DNA from: Ramlibacter sp.
GTDB lineage: Bacteria > Pseudomonadota > Gammaproteobacteria > Burkholderiales > Burkholderiaceae_C
Length of the DNA stretch: 46,690 nt
Assembly: GCF_028292805.1 (NCBI RefSeq)
Contig: NZ_JAQGLS010000198.1
Coordinates: 1 to 46,690, forward strand
Reading direction: 5' to 3'
Under the pieces are notes generated by a model that made no database searches, was not told the origin of the DNA, and was given only the letters and a program-made list of their open reading frames with translations. Both the position numbers and the translations under genes were made by a program. Within the stretch, counting starts at the first letter, position 1. Each line of letters starts with the position of its first letter. This document shows positions 27,787 to 36,393 of the stretch, in pieces.

Positions 27787-28202
27787 GCCGGCTTCTTTGC
27801 TTTGCGCTGGTCCAGCGTCTCGGTCGGGCCGCCCTGCTTGACCCACTCGCCAAAGCCGCCGTCGATGTGGGCCACGTTCGTCATGCCCATGTCCTGCAGC
27901 GTCTTGGCGGCCAGCGCGCTGCGCCAGCCGGCGCCGCAAAACAGCACGAATTGCTTGGCCTCGTCGGCGAAGATTTTCTTGTGGTAGGGCGAGGCCGGGT
28001 CGACCCAGAACTCCAGCATGCAGCGCGGCGCGTGAAAGCTGCCCGGCACCGTGCCTTCGGCCTGCAGCTCGCGCACGTCGCGGATGTCCACGACCTGCAC
28101 GCCCGGCTGGCCGAGGCGCTGCAGCGCGTCGGCCACCGAATATGTCTTGACCTGCGCCATGGCCTCGTCGACCAGCGCACGGTATCCCTTGGTGATGGGC
28201 AT
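27783..28202 (-). CDS. Rhodanese-like sulfurtransferase
   Basis: The 139-aa protein carries one rhodanese domain: [16 protein letters not shown] (CH2A), then [18 protein letters not shown] with the catalytic Cys in the active loop CGAGWR, and [16 protein letters not shown] (CH2B). Such proteins transfer sulfane sulfur to acceptors such as cyanide or thiols. Start ATG 28202 has aggag 8 bases upstream and lacks an export signal, so it is cytosolic. It is first in the operon with the YchJ-like and HAD genes. Confidence 0.88.
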   Translation of the reverse strand: MPITKGYRALVDEAMAQVKTYSVADALQRLGQPGVQVVDIRDVRELQAEGTVPGSFHAPRCMLEFWVDPASPYHKKIFADEAKQFVLFCGAGWRSALAAKTLQDMGMTNVAHIDGGFGEWVKQGGPTETLDQRKAKKPA

Positions 28203-28245
28203 GGGCTCTCCTGTTGCCCCCATTTTGCCCGCGCCATCAGGCCGC

Positions 28246-29706
28246 CTAGCGGCGCCAGAACTGCGGAGTGAACAGAACCAGCACCGACAGCAGCTCCAGC
28301 CGTCCCAGCAGCATGGCGAAGCTGAGGATCCACAGCTGAAAGTCGTTGAGCACGCCGAAGTGGCTGGCCGGGCCGACCTGGCCCAGGCCCGGGCCGATGT
28401 TGTTGACGCAGACGATGACGGCCGAGAACGCGGTCACCAGGTCGAGCCCCGACAGCAGCATCAGCAGCGTCAGGCCGACGATGCTGGCGCCGTAGATCAG
28501 CATGAAGGCCAGCACCGCCGCCAGCACGCCCTGGGGCACCGTGACGCCGCCCAGCGTGACCGGATTGACGACGCGCGGATGGATGATGCGCACCAGCTCG
28601 CGCCGCGCCTGCTTGAGCAGCAGCACCATGCGGACCATCTTGATGCCGCCGCCGGTGGAGCCGGCGCAGGAGACAAAGCAGCCCAGGAGGATCAGCAGCA
28701 CCGGGCCGAAGGCCGGCCAGATCGCGTAGTCGGTCGCGGCGTAACCGGTGGTGGTGGCGAGCGAGACCACGTGGAAACTGGCCGCGCGCAGCGCCGACAG
28801 GTGGTCGTCATAGGCGGCGTTGCCGGCCAGCACCAGGGTGAGCACCGCCGTGGCCCCGATCATCACCAGCAGGTAGGCGCGCACTTCGGTGTCGCGCAGC
28901 AGCACGGCAGCGCTGCGGCTGCGCCAGACGGCGAAGTAGCGCAGGAAGCTGATCCCCGACAGCGCCATGAACAGCATGGCCACGGCTTCCAGCAGCGGCG
29001 AATTCCAGTAGGCGAAGCTGGCGTCGTGCGAGGAAAAGCCGCCCAGTCCCATGGTGGTGCACATGTGCATGAAGGCGTCGGCCCAGCTCATCCCGGCGAA
29101 CCGGTAGGCGAGAAAGCAGGCTCCGGACAGCGCGAAGTAGACCGTCCACAGGCCGCGGGCGGTTTCGGCGATCCGGGGCGTGAGCTTGTCGTCCTTGAGC
29201 GGGCCCGGCGTTTCGGCCCGGTACAGCTGCATGCCGCCCAGGCCCAGCAAGGGCAGCACGGCCACCACCAGCAGGATGATGCCCAGCCCGCCGATGAACT
29301 GCAGAAAGCAGCGCCAGACGTTGACCGACACCGGCAGGCCGTCCAGCCCGATCAGCGCTGTCGCTCCGGTGGCTGTCAACGCGCTCATCGCCTCGAAATA
29401 CGCGTCCGCCCACTCGATGCGCGGGACGGTCCACAGCAGGGGAACGGCGGCGCAGGCCGGCAGCACCACCCAGGTGAGCGTGACCAGCAGGAAGCCGTCG
29501 CGCGGCTGCAGCTCGCGCGTGTGGTGCCGCAGCACCCAGCCCATGAGCCAGCCCACGAACAGCGTGAGGGCGCAGCCGCAGGCCCACACCCGCGCCTCCG
29601 CCAGTTCGCCGACCCCCACGGCCCATGCCAGCGGCACCAGGAAGGCGGCCGAGAAACCGACCAGCACCCGGGCGAGCACCGCCAGGACCGGTTGCAGGCT
29701 GTTCAT
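28246..29706 (-). CDS. trkH: TrkH potassium uptake channel subunit
   Basis: The 486-aa integral membrane protein has the four M1-P-M2 units of the Trk/Ktr/HKT family. The four selectivity-filter glycines are in ALTATGATAL, TTMGLGGFSSH, LATTTGYAAT and VNNIGPGLG. Conserved RALLQWIGG-type segment appears here as RCFLQFIGGLGII. With TrkA it forms the K+ uptake system. The start ATG 29706 lies 13 bases from the stop of trkA, an operon. Length is normal. Confidence 0.92.
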   Translation of the reverse strand: MNSLQPVLAVLARVLVGFSAAFLVPLAWAVGVGELAEARVWACGCALTLFVGWLMGWVLRHHTRELQPRDGFLLVTLTWVVLPACAAVPLLWTVPRIEWADAYFEAMSALTATGATALIGLDGLPVSVNVWRCFLQFIGGLGIILLVVAVLPLLGLGGMQLYRAETPGPLKDDKLTPRIAETARGLWTVYFALSGACFLAYRFAGMSWADAFMHMCTTMGLGGFSSHDASFAYWNSPLLEAVAMLFMALSGISFLRYFAVWRSRSAAVLLRDTEVRAYLLVMIGATAVLTLVLAGNAAYDDHLSALRAASFHVVSLATTTGYAATDYAIWPAFGPVLLILLGCFVSCAGSTGGGIKMVRMVLLLKQARRELVRIIHPRVVNPVTLGGVTVPQGVLAAVLAFMLIYGASIVGLTLLMLLSGLDLVTAFSAVIVCVNNIGPGLGQVGPASHFGVLNDFQLWILSFAMLLGRLELLSVLVLFTPQFWRR

Positions 29707-29719
29707 CAGTGCCTGGCCA

Positions 29720-31108
29720 TCACATGAAAGTGGCGCTGACCTGGAACAGCCGCTCCACGTCGCGCACCTGGCGCTTGTGCGGGATGAAGATCACCAGGTG
29801 GTCGTCGGACTCGATCAGCGTGTCGTGGTGCGGCATCAGCACCTCCTGCTCGCTGCCCTTGGCCCGCACGATGGCGCCGACGGTGACGCCGGCCGGCCAG
29901 GCGATCTCCTCGACCCGCCGCCCCACCAGCTTCGAAGTTCGGCGGTCGCCGCGCGCCACGCCCTCCAGCGCCTCGGCGGCGCCGCGGCGCAGGCTGTGGA
30001 CGGCGACCACGTCGCCGCGCCGCACGTGCGTGAGCAGCTCGCCGATGACAGTCTGGGCCGGCGACAGGGCGATGTCGATGGTGCTGCCTTGGATCAGGTC
30101 GACGTAGGCGCGGCGGTTGATCAGCGCCAGCACCCGGCGCGCCCCGAGCCGCTTGGCCAGCATGGCCGACAGGATGTTGTCCTCGTCGTCGCTGGTCAGC
30201 GACAGGAACATGTCGACGTCGTCGACATTCTCGTCGGCCAGCAGCTCCTCGTCGGTGCCGTCGCCGTCCAGCACCAGCATGTCGCCGGGCAGCTGGCTGG
30301 CGAGGTATTCGCAGCGCTTGAGGTCGCGCTCGATCAGCTTGACCTGGACCTTGCCGGCCAGCCGGCGTGCCAGCCGCAGCCCGACCCGGCCGCCGCCGGC
30401 GATCATCACCCGGCGCACCGGCTCGTCCGAGCGGTGCATCGCCCGCAGCACCTGGCGGATGCGCTCGCCGTCCGCCAGCAGGAACAGCTCGTCGCCCGGC
30501 AGGATGCGGGTCTTGCCTTCGCAGGTGAGCAGGGCTTCCTGCCGGTACAGCGCCACCAGCCGCATCGGCGCGTCCGGAAACAGCTCGCGGAACTCGACGA
30601 TCGAATGGTCGACGACCGGGCTGCCGGCGGCCGCGCGGACCGCGATCAGCACCGCCCGCCCGCCGGAGAACTCCAGCACCTGCAAGGCCTCGGGGTAGTC
30701 GATCAGCTTCTGGATGTAGCGCACCACCGACTCCTCGGGGCAGATCACCTGGTCGACCGCGAAGCCGTCCTTGCCCAGCAGCGGGTCGCCCACCGTCAAT
30801 TCCGGCGCGCGCAGGCGGGCAATGGTGCTCGGCACCCTGAACACGTCGTGGGCGATCTTGCAGGCCACCAGGTTGGTCTCGTCCAGCGAGGCGCAGGCGA
30901 TCAGCATGTCGGCGTCCTCGGCGCCGGCGCGCCGCATGACGTCGCGGTGGATGCCGTTGCCCGGCACGCCGCGCAGGTCGAGCCGCTCCTCCAGGGCTCG
31001 CAGGCGCTGCGCGTCGGGATCGATGACGGTGATGTCGTTGCGCTCCGAAACCAGGGCTTCGGCGACGCTTTCGCCGACCCGGCCGGCGCCCAGGATGATG
31101 ATGCGCAT
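29720..31108 (-). CDS. trkA: TrkA potassium channel regulatory subunit
   Basis: The 462-aa cytosolic protein has two RCK units. The first Rossmann motif is LGAGRVGESVAE (residues 6-17) and the second is AGGGRVGLRLAR (about 240-251), each followed by an acidic residue at the end of strand two and a TrkA-C domain (for example VEFRELFPDAPMRLVALYR). It binds NAD/NADH or ATP and gates TrkH (known). Starts exactly at the first strand (MRIIILGAG). It is the promoter-proximal gene of trkA-trkH. Confidence 0.92.
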   Translation of the reverse strand: MRIIILGAGRVGESVAEALVSERNDITVIDPDAQRLRALEERLDLRGVPGNGIHRDVMRRAGAEDADMLIACASLDETNLVACKIAHDVFRVPSTIARLRAPELTVGDPLLGKDGFAVDQVICPEESVVRYIQKLIDYPEALQVLEFSGGRAVLIAVRAAAGSPVVDHSIVEFRELFPDAPMRLVALYRQEALLTCEGKTRILPGDELFLLADGERIRQVLRAMHRSDEPVRRVMIAGGGRVGLRLARRLAGKVQVKLIERDLKRCEYLASQLPGDMLVLDGDGTDEELLADENVDDVDMFLSLTSDDEDNILSAMLAKRLGARRVLALINRRAYVDLIQGSTIDIALSPAQTVIGELLTHVRRGDVVAVHSLRRGAAEALEGVARGDRRTSKLVGRRVEEIAWPAGVTVGAIVRAKGSEQEVLMPHHDTLIESDDHLVIFIPHKRQVRDVERLFQVSATFM

Positions 31109-31235
31109 GGTTGTGGGTGAGCGCCCGGCCGGGGGCCGGCGGCGGGCGCGTCGCCATCATAGCCAGCGCCGGGGTGCGCAGGTGGGCACGGGCGGGCTTG
31201 ACGGCGCGTCCCGGATCGAGCAACGTGCCGTAGCC

Positions 31236-31862
31236 ATGCACCCTGCTCCCGAACCGACCCTCATCAGCGCGACGACGCTGGACCACTACAACCAGCGCGC
31301 CGCCGACTTCTGGGAAGGCACGCGCGACCACGACGTGCGCCAGAACATCCAGGCGCTGCTGCGGCACGTCACGGCGCAGCCGCCGCTGCGCATCCTCGAC
31401 TTCGGCTGCGGGCCCGGGCGCGACCTGGCGGCTTTCCGCGCCCAGGGCCATCTGCCCACCGGGCTGGACGGCTCCCCCGAGTTCGCCGCGATGGCGCGGG
31501 CCCACAGCGGCTGCGAAGTCCTGTTGCAGGACTTCCTGGCGCTGCAGCTGCCGCCGGCGCAGTTCGACGGCGTGTTCGCCAACGCCTCGCTCTTTCACGT
31601 GCCCAGCCGGGAGCTGCCGCGCGTGCTGGGCGAGCTGCATGCGACGCTCAAGCCCGCTGGCGTGCTGTTCGCATCGAACCCGCGCGGGCAGAACGAGGAA
31701 GGCTGGAACCGCGGCCGCTATGGTGTCTACCACGACCTGGCGGCGTGGCGGGGCTTCCTGCAAGCCGCGGGCTTCGTCGAACTGGAACATTACTACCGCC
31801 CGCCCGGGCTACCGCTGGAGCAGCAGGCCTGGCTGGCCAGTGTCTGGCGCAAGCCGGCGTGA
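31236..31862 (+). CDS. Class I SAM-dependent methyltransferase
   Basis: The 208-aa protein shows motif I ILDFGCGPGRDLAAF (residues about 52-66), the acidic strand-2 residue in TGLDGSPEF, motif post-I LLQDFLALQLP and FDGVFANASLFHVP (motif II). The C-terminal part (GELHATLKPAGVLFASNPRG) fits Methyltransf_11/25 enzymes. Substrate unknown. It is divergent from trkA, start ATG 31236. YNQRAADFWEGTRDHDV is a usual N-terminal phrase for this subgroup. Confidence 0.82.
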   Translation: MHPAPEPTLISATTLDHYNQRAADFWEGTRDHDVRQNIQALLRHVTAQPPLRILDFGCGPGRDLAAFRAQGHLPTGLDGSPEFAAMARAHSGCEVLLQDFLALQLPPAQFDGVFANASLFHVPSRELPRVLGELHATLKPAGVLFASNPRGQNEEGWNRGRYGVYHDLAAWRGFLQAAGFVELEHYYRPPGLPLEQQAWLASVWRKPA

Positions 31863-31941
31863 GTTGTCGACTCCGAGCGCCTTCGTCGGTCGTGCCTGCA
31901 AAGGGCCGTGCTCCGGCTTTTTCCCCCTGGAGAGTTCCGTC

Positions 31942-32250
31942 ATGACCAGCAACACCGTCCGACTGCACGCGTGCTGACCGCGCCGCCGGAGCGCATCTAC
32001 CGCGCCTTCATCGACCGCGCCGCCTTTGCCAAGTGGCTGCAGCCCAACGGCTTCACGGCCACCGTGCACGAGATGGACGTCAAGATCGGCGGCAAATGGC
32101 GCATGTCGTTCACCAACGTCGGTGGCGGCGGCAGCCCCTCCTTTGGCGGCAGCTACCTGGAACTGCCCGGGCGAGCGCCTGCATTACTCCGGCGTCTTCG
32201 ACGACCCGAACCTGCCCGGCGAGATGCAGACCACGATGGGCGGACAAGGC
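31942..32250 (+). pseudogene. Truncated, frameshifted SRPBCC (AHSA1-like) gene
   Basis: Starting at ATG 31942 the sequence encodes MTSNTVRLHA and hits a stop. Restoring one C near 31968 gives MTSNTVRLHRVLTAPPERIYRAFID and then AKWLQPNGFTATVHEMDVK in the next frame. A second one-base shift near 32170 leads to GERLHYSGVFDDPNLPGEMQTT. This is the first 60 percent of an AHSA1/SRPBCC domain of about 160 aa. The remainder (usually ...GTELNIVQEG...LARLVE) is missing, and the frame runs straight into the cold-shock gene at 32251. Two indels plus loss of the 3' part indicate a pseudogene. Confidence 0.7.
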
Positions 32251-32859
32251 ATGGGCTTCCAAGGCGTGATCAAAAGCTGGAACGACGAGCGGCGATTCGG
32301 TTTCATCGAGCCCGCCCAGGGCGGCCAGGAGATCTTCCTGCACATGAAGGCATTCACCGAACGGGGTGGCCGGCCCCAGGTCGGCCAGCATGTCGCGTTC
32401 GACATCGAGCTGAACAAGGACGGCAAGAAGCGCGCCAAGTCCGTGCAGATGGCGCGCCCTGCCCGCGCGGCCACACCGCGGCGCCGCCACCGGCCGCCCG
32501 AATGGGGCGCCGCCAGCTACCTTGCCATCCCTGCCTTCGCCCTGGTCTATCTTGCAGCTGCAGTGCTTTGGCGCGTGCCGGGGTGGCTGGCACTGGCCTA
32601 CCTCGCGGCGAGCGCTGCCTGCTTCGCCGCTTACGCCGCGGACAAATCGGCGGCGCAGTCGGGCCGGCGGCGGATTGCGGAGTCCACGCTCCTGATGCTG
32701 GGACTGGTGGGGGGCTGGCCGGGTGCGATCGCCGCCCAGCAGATGCTGCGGCACAAATCGAGCAAGGCCTCGTTCCGTTCGGCTTTCTGGGGGACCGTGG
32801 TGCTGAACGTGGCCGCGTTCCTCGTGCTGTCTTCGCGGGTGCGCGCCGCCGTCTTGTAG
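32251..32859 (+). CDS. Cold-shock domain / DUF1294 membrane protein
   Basis: The 202-aa protein has an N-terminal cold-shock nucleic-acid-binding domain (residues 2-66: GVIKSWNDERRFGFIEP is RNP1-like, then QEIFLHMKAF as RNP2-like), a basic linker (residues 66-86) and a C-terminal DUF1294 membrane domain with three or four helices, including YAADKSAAQSGRRRIAESTLL and the GGWPGAIAAQQMLRHKSSK signature. This CSD-DUF1294 fusion is a known domain pair. The true start is ATG 32251 (MGFQG). The same frame is open further upstream through the SRPBCC remnant, so a longer chimeric product is conceivable but unlikely. Confidence 0.8.
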   Translation: MGFQGVIKSWNDERRFGFIEPAQGGQEIFLHMKAFTERGGRPQVGQHVAFDIELNKDGKKRAKSVQMARPARAATPRRRHRPPEWGAASYLAIPAFALVYLAAAVLWRVPGWLALAYLAASAACFAAYAADKSAAQSGRRRIAESTLLMLGLVGGWPGAIAAQQMLRHKSSKASFRSAFWGTVVLNVAAFLVLSSRVRAAVL

Positions 32860-32904
32860 CGCCCATGGCCGGGTCTGCGAGCCCGGGCAGCTGCGATGGA
32901 GAAC

Positions 32905-34032
32905 CTACAGCGCCCGCTGAATGATGATCTTCTGCACGTCCGAGGTGCCTTCGTAGATCTGGCAGACGCGCACGTCGCGCCAGATCCGCTCCAGCGGGAA
33001 GTCGCTGACGTAGCCGTAACCGCCCAGCGTCTGGATCGCTGCGCTGCACACCTGCTCGGCCATCTCGCTGGCGAACAGCTTGGCCATTGCTGCTTCCTTC
33101 AGGCAGGGCTGGCCGGCGTCGCGCAAGGAGGCGGCGTGCCAGATCAGCTGCCGCGCCGCCTCCAGCTGCGTCGCGCAGTCCGCCAGCCGAAAGCCCACGG
33201 CCTGGTGGTTGATGATGGCGGTGCCGAAGCTTTGGCGGTCCTTGGCGTACCGTACCGCCACCTCGAAGGCGCTGCGCGCCATGCCCACGCTTTGCGACGC
33301 GATGCCGATGCGCCCGCCTTCCAGCGACGACAAGGCGATGCGGTAGCCCTCGCCCTCCTCGCCGATCAGGTTGGCGGCCGGGATCCGGCAGTTTTCGAAG
33401 TTGATTTGCGCGGTGTCACTGGAATGCTGGCCGACCTTGTCTTCCAGCCGCGCCACCACGTAGCCGGGCGCTTCGGTGGGCACCAGGAAGGCGCTCATGC
33501 CTTTCTTGCCGGCGCCCTTGTCGGTGACGGCGATCACCACCGCCAGCTGGCCGTTCTTGCCGCTGGTGATGAACTGCTTGACGCCGTTGATGACGTAGCC
33601 GTCGCCATCCTTGACCGCGGTGGTCTTCAGCGCCGAGGCGTCGCTGCCCACGTGCGGCTCGGTCAGGCAGAACACGCCCAGCAGCTCGCCCTGGGCCAGC
33701 CGTGTGAGCCATTGCTTTTTCTGCGCCGCATTGCCGTAGCGCATCAGGATCGCGTTGACCGGGCAGTTGGTAACGCTGATCGCGGTGCTGGTGCCGCCGT
33801 CGCCGGCGGCGATTTCCTCCAGCACCAGCGCCAGCGTGACGTAGTCCAGGCCCGCCCCGCCGTGCTCCTCCGGCACGCAGATGCCATAGGCCCCCAGCGC
33901 CGCCAGGCCGCGGTGCGCCTCGCGCGGGAAGATGTGCTCCTTGTCCCAGCGCGCCGCCTGCGGCCACAGCTGTTCGCGGGCAAAGTCGCGCACCGCGTCG
34001 CGGATCATTTCCTGGTCTTGCGTCAGCAGCAT
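32905..34032 (-). CDS. Acyl-CoA dehydrogenase
   Basis: The 375-aa FAD enzyme introduces a 2,3 double bond into an acyl-CoA, passing electrons to ETF. The three-domain layout is complete: N-terminal helices (EHGGAGLDYVT, LVLEEIAAGDGGTS), a middle beta domain (CLTEPHVGSDASALKTTA, GVKQFITSGKNG) and a C-terminal helical domain with RQSFGTAIINHQAV, QTLGGYGYVSDFPLERIWRD and the catalytic Glu in IYEGTSDVQKIII. Position at the end of the liu-type run suggests a short or branched chain substrate; the closest reading is short-chain acyl-CoA. It is 12 bases downstream of the SDR gene. Confidence 0.9.
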   Translation of the reverse strand: MLLTQDQEMIRDAVRDFAREQLWPQAARWDKEHIFPREAHRGLAALGAYGICVPEEHGGAGLDYVTLALVLEEIAAGDGGTSTAISVTNCPVNAILMRYGNAAQKKQWLTRLAQGELLGVFCLTEPHVGSDASALKTTAVKDGDGYVINGVKQFITSGKNGQLAVVIAVTDKGAGKKGMSAFLVPTEAPGYVVARLEDKVGQHSSDTAQINFENCRIPAANLIGEEGEGYRIALSSLEGGRIGIASQSVGMARSAFEVAVRYAKDRQSFGTAIINHQAVGFRLADCATQLEAARQLIWHAASLRDAGQPCLKEAAMAKLFASEMAEQVCSAAIQTLGGYGYVSDFPLERIWRDVRVCQIYEGTSDVQKIIIQRAL

Positions 34033-34044
34033 GCGCGGCTCCTC

Positions 34045-34713
34045 CTACCAACCCTTGAACCGGCGGCCGTCGTAGTTGAGGAAGGCGCCCTTGTGCCTGG
34101 CCGTCAAGCCGTCGAGCGACGGGCGCATCCAGGTCACGCTTTGCTCTGGCGTCATCGGCGCGCCCGCACCGCCCATGTCGGTCTGCACCCAGCCGGGGCT
34201 GATGGCGACCATCATGGCACGCGGATAGTCCTGTTGCGCCGCTTTGACCACCATGTTCAGCGCCGCCTTGCTGGCCTTGTAGGTCCAGCCGAAGCTGGAG
34301 TCGGTGCCGCCGATGTAGCCCATCTGGCTGCTCAAGAAGGCGAATTTTCCGCCGGCGGCCTCCACCAGCGGCGCCACATGCGGGATCACCTGCATGGCGC
34401 CCAGCACGTTGGTGCGCATGACATGGTCGAACTCGTCGCGCGGCGGCGGCTGGGTGGCGCCGGCCGTGCTGGACACGCCGGCCACATAGAGCGCGAGGTC
34501 GAACCGCGCCCCCTCGAGCTGCGCCGGCAGTGCCTCGACGCTGTCCGGGTCGGCGACGTCCAGCCGCAGGGCCTGCGCGCCCAGCGCCTGGATGCGCAGC
34601 CGGCCGGCTTCGTCGCGCGCGGTGGCTGTGACGCGGTCGCCCAGCTCGCGGTACTGGCGGACGAACTCCAGGCCGATGCCCCGCGAGGCACCGATCACGA
34701 GGACGTTCTTCAG
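34045..34713 (-). CDS. SDR family oxidoreductase
   Basis: The protein is about 222 aa. Motifs: VIGASRGIGLEF (cofactor), LDVADPDS, YVAGVSS in place of NNAG, FLSSQMGYIGG (catalytic Ser) and WTYKASKAALN (YxxxK). It ends GAFLNYDGRRFKGW. It resembles C-factor/SniffeR-like SDRs. No ATG sits before the first strand: CTG 34713 (overlapping the stop of the thiolase gene) gives MKNVLVIGAS, while GTG 34698 would cut the first strand short. The overlap suggests translation coupled to the thiolase. Confidence 0.8.
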   Translation of the reverse strand: MKNVLVIGASRGIGLEFVRQYRELGDRVTATARDEAGRLRIQALGAQALRLDVADPDSVEALPAQLEGARFDLALYVAGVSSTAGATQPPPRDEFDHVMRTNVLGAMQVIPHVAPLVEAAGGKFAFLSSQMGYIGGTDSSFGWTYKASKAALNMVVKAAQQDYPRAMMVAISPGWVQTDMGGAGAPMTPEQSVTWMRPSLDGLTARHKGAFLNYDGRRFKGW

Positions 34714-35891
34714 ACCAGCTCCAGCGCCACCGCCGTGCCTTCGCCGCCGCCGATGCACAAGGTTGCAATCCCGCGCTTGCCGCCGCGGGCCTTGAGCGCG
34801 TTGATCAGCGTGACCATGATGCGGGCGCCGGAAGCGCCGATCGGGTGGCCCAGGGCGCAGGCGCCGCCGTTGACGTTCAGGATGTCGTGCCCCACGTTCA
34901 ATTCCGCCATCAGCGCCATCGGCACCACGGCGAAGGCTTCGTTGACCTCCCACAGGTCGACCTCCGACACCTTCCAGCCGGTCTTGGCCAGCAGCTTCTG
35001 CGTGGCACCGACGGGGGCCGTGGTGAACCACTCCGGCTCCTGCGCGTGCATCGCGTGGCCGACCAGCCGCGCCAGCGGCCTGAGGCCCAGCCGCCTGGCC
35101 GTGCTCTCGGCCATCATCACCAGCGCCGCTGCGCCGTCGTTGATCGAGGAGCTGGAGGCCGCGGTGATGGTGCCGTCCTTCTTGAAGGCCGGCCGCAGCG
35201 CGGCGATCTTGTCCAGCTTGACCTTGCCCGGGCCTTCGTCGAGGCTGACCACGCGCTCGCCGGCCCGGTCCTTCACCGTCACCGGCGTGATTTCGGCGGC
35301 GAACGCGCCGGACTCCGTGGCCTGCCTGGCGCGCTGCACCGAGGCGGTGGCGAAGGCGTCCTGCGCCTCGCGGCTGAACTTGTACTTGGCGGCGCAGTCT
35401 TCGCCGAAGGTGCCCATCGAGCGGCCTGCCTCGTAGGCGTCCTCCAGGCCGTCCAGCATCATGTGGTCGTAGATCTTGTCGTGGCCCATGCGGTAGCCGC
35501 CGCGGCCCTTGAGCATCAGGTAGGGCGCGTTGGTCATGCTCTCCATGCCGCCGGCCACCATGATCTCGTGCGTGCCCGCCAGCAGCATGTCGTGGGCGAA
35601 CATCGCGGCCTTCATGCCGGAGCCGCACATTTTGGACAGCGTGACGGCACCGCTGCTTTTCGGCAGGCCACCCTTGAAGGCAGCCTGGCGCGCCGGGGCC
35701 TGGCCCTGGCCGGCCATCAGGCAGTTGCCGAACAACACTTCGCCGACGGCGTCGCCCGGGATGCCGGCGCGTTCGACGGCGGCGCGGATGGCGGCGCCGC
35801 CAAGGTCGTGCGCGGACAGCGGGCTGAAATCGCCCTGGAAGGCGCCCATGGGGGTGCGGGCGGCACCGACGATGACGATGGATTCAGGCAT
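34710..35891 (-). CDS. Acetyl-CoA C-acetyltransferase (thiolase)
   Basis: The 393-aa thiolase has the acyl-accepting Cys in SKMCGSGMKA, ITAASSSSINDGAAAL, EVNEAFAVVP, the His of NVNGGACALGHPIGASGAR and the second Cys in ATLCIGGGEG. The pattern and length fit biosynthetic/degradative acetoacetyl-CoA thiolases of the AtoB/PhaA type. In this context it would split acetoacetyl-CoA from leucine catabolism into acetyl-CoA (inference). Start ATG 35891 is the first at the family N-terminus MPESIVIVGAARTPMG. Confidence 0.9.
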   Translation of the reverse strand: MPESIVIVGAARTPMGAFQGDFSPLSAHDLGGAAIRAAVERAGIPGDAVGEVLFGNCLMAGQGQAPARQAAFKGGLPKSSGAVTLSKMCGSGMKAAMFAHDMLLAGTHEIMVAGGMESMTNAPYLMLKGRGGYRMGHDKIYDHMMLDGLEDAYEAGRSMGTFGEDCAAKYKFSREAQDAFATASVQRARQATESGAFAAEITPVTVKDRAGERVVSLDEGPGKVKLDKIAALRPAFKKDGTITAASSSSINDGAAALVMMAESTARRLGLRPLARLVGHAMHAQEPEWFTTAPVGATQKLLAKTGWKVSEVDLWEVNEAFAVVPMALMAELNVGHDILNVNGGACALGHPIGASGARIMVTLINALKARGGKRGIATLCIGGGEGTAVALELV

Positions 35892-35907
35892 GTGAGCACT
35901 CCTGGTA

Positions 35908-36393
35908 TCAACGAGCGGAAAGAAGGATGGTGCCGCGCTCCTCGGCGGCAATCCGGCGGATGTAATCGACGAACTCGGGGTCTTCACCGCTCAGCAGCAG
36001 CGGCAGGGTGTTGTGGAAATCCTCACGACGGCACCACTCGCGCATGTAGTCGTCCCAGCTGTTCCAGCGGCGGCGCTCGGTCTCGCCCATGACGGGCTTG
36101 AAGGCCACGAGGTAAGCCCGCTCGAACAGCGAGATCAGCATGTCGAAGATGACCAGCATGCGTTCGCGCTGGTCCGCGGTTGGATTGGGCAGCGGCTCGT
36201 TGGTTCGCAGCTGCAGGTCGGCGTGGTCCAGCACCACCTTCAGGAAATCGTTGTAGGCATCGGACAGCAGCTGGTATTGCTCCTCCTCCTCGTTGTCGCG
36301 CTCCTTGCGCTGCTCCCAGGCGAAAAACAGGATGGCCACCGGCAGGCCCAGCGCGGTCACGATGTAGCTGGCCAGTTCCCAGGCCTCACGCAT
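35908..36393 (-). CDS. Hypothetical protein with one membrane anchor
   Basis: The 161-aa product has a single N-terminal transmembrane segment (residues 7-24, [20 protein letters not shown]) followed by a charged, mainly helical cytosolic domain ([67 protein letters not shown]). I recognise no named family. The start ATG 36393 lies inside the last codons of aceK (overlap 8 bases), so translation is probably coupled. An alternative ATG 12 bases upstream has a better ribosome binding site (aggaa). Confidence 0.7.
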   Translation of the reverse strand: MREAWELASYIVTALGLPVAILFFAWEQRKERDNEEEEQYQLLSDAYNDFLKVVLDHADLQLRTNEPLPNPTADQRERMLVIFDMLISLFERAYLVAFKPVMGETERRRWNSWDDYMREWCRREDFHNTLPLLLSGEDPEFVDYIRRIAAEERGTILLSAR

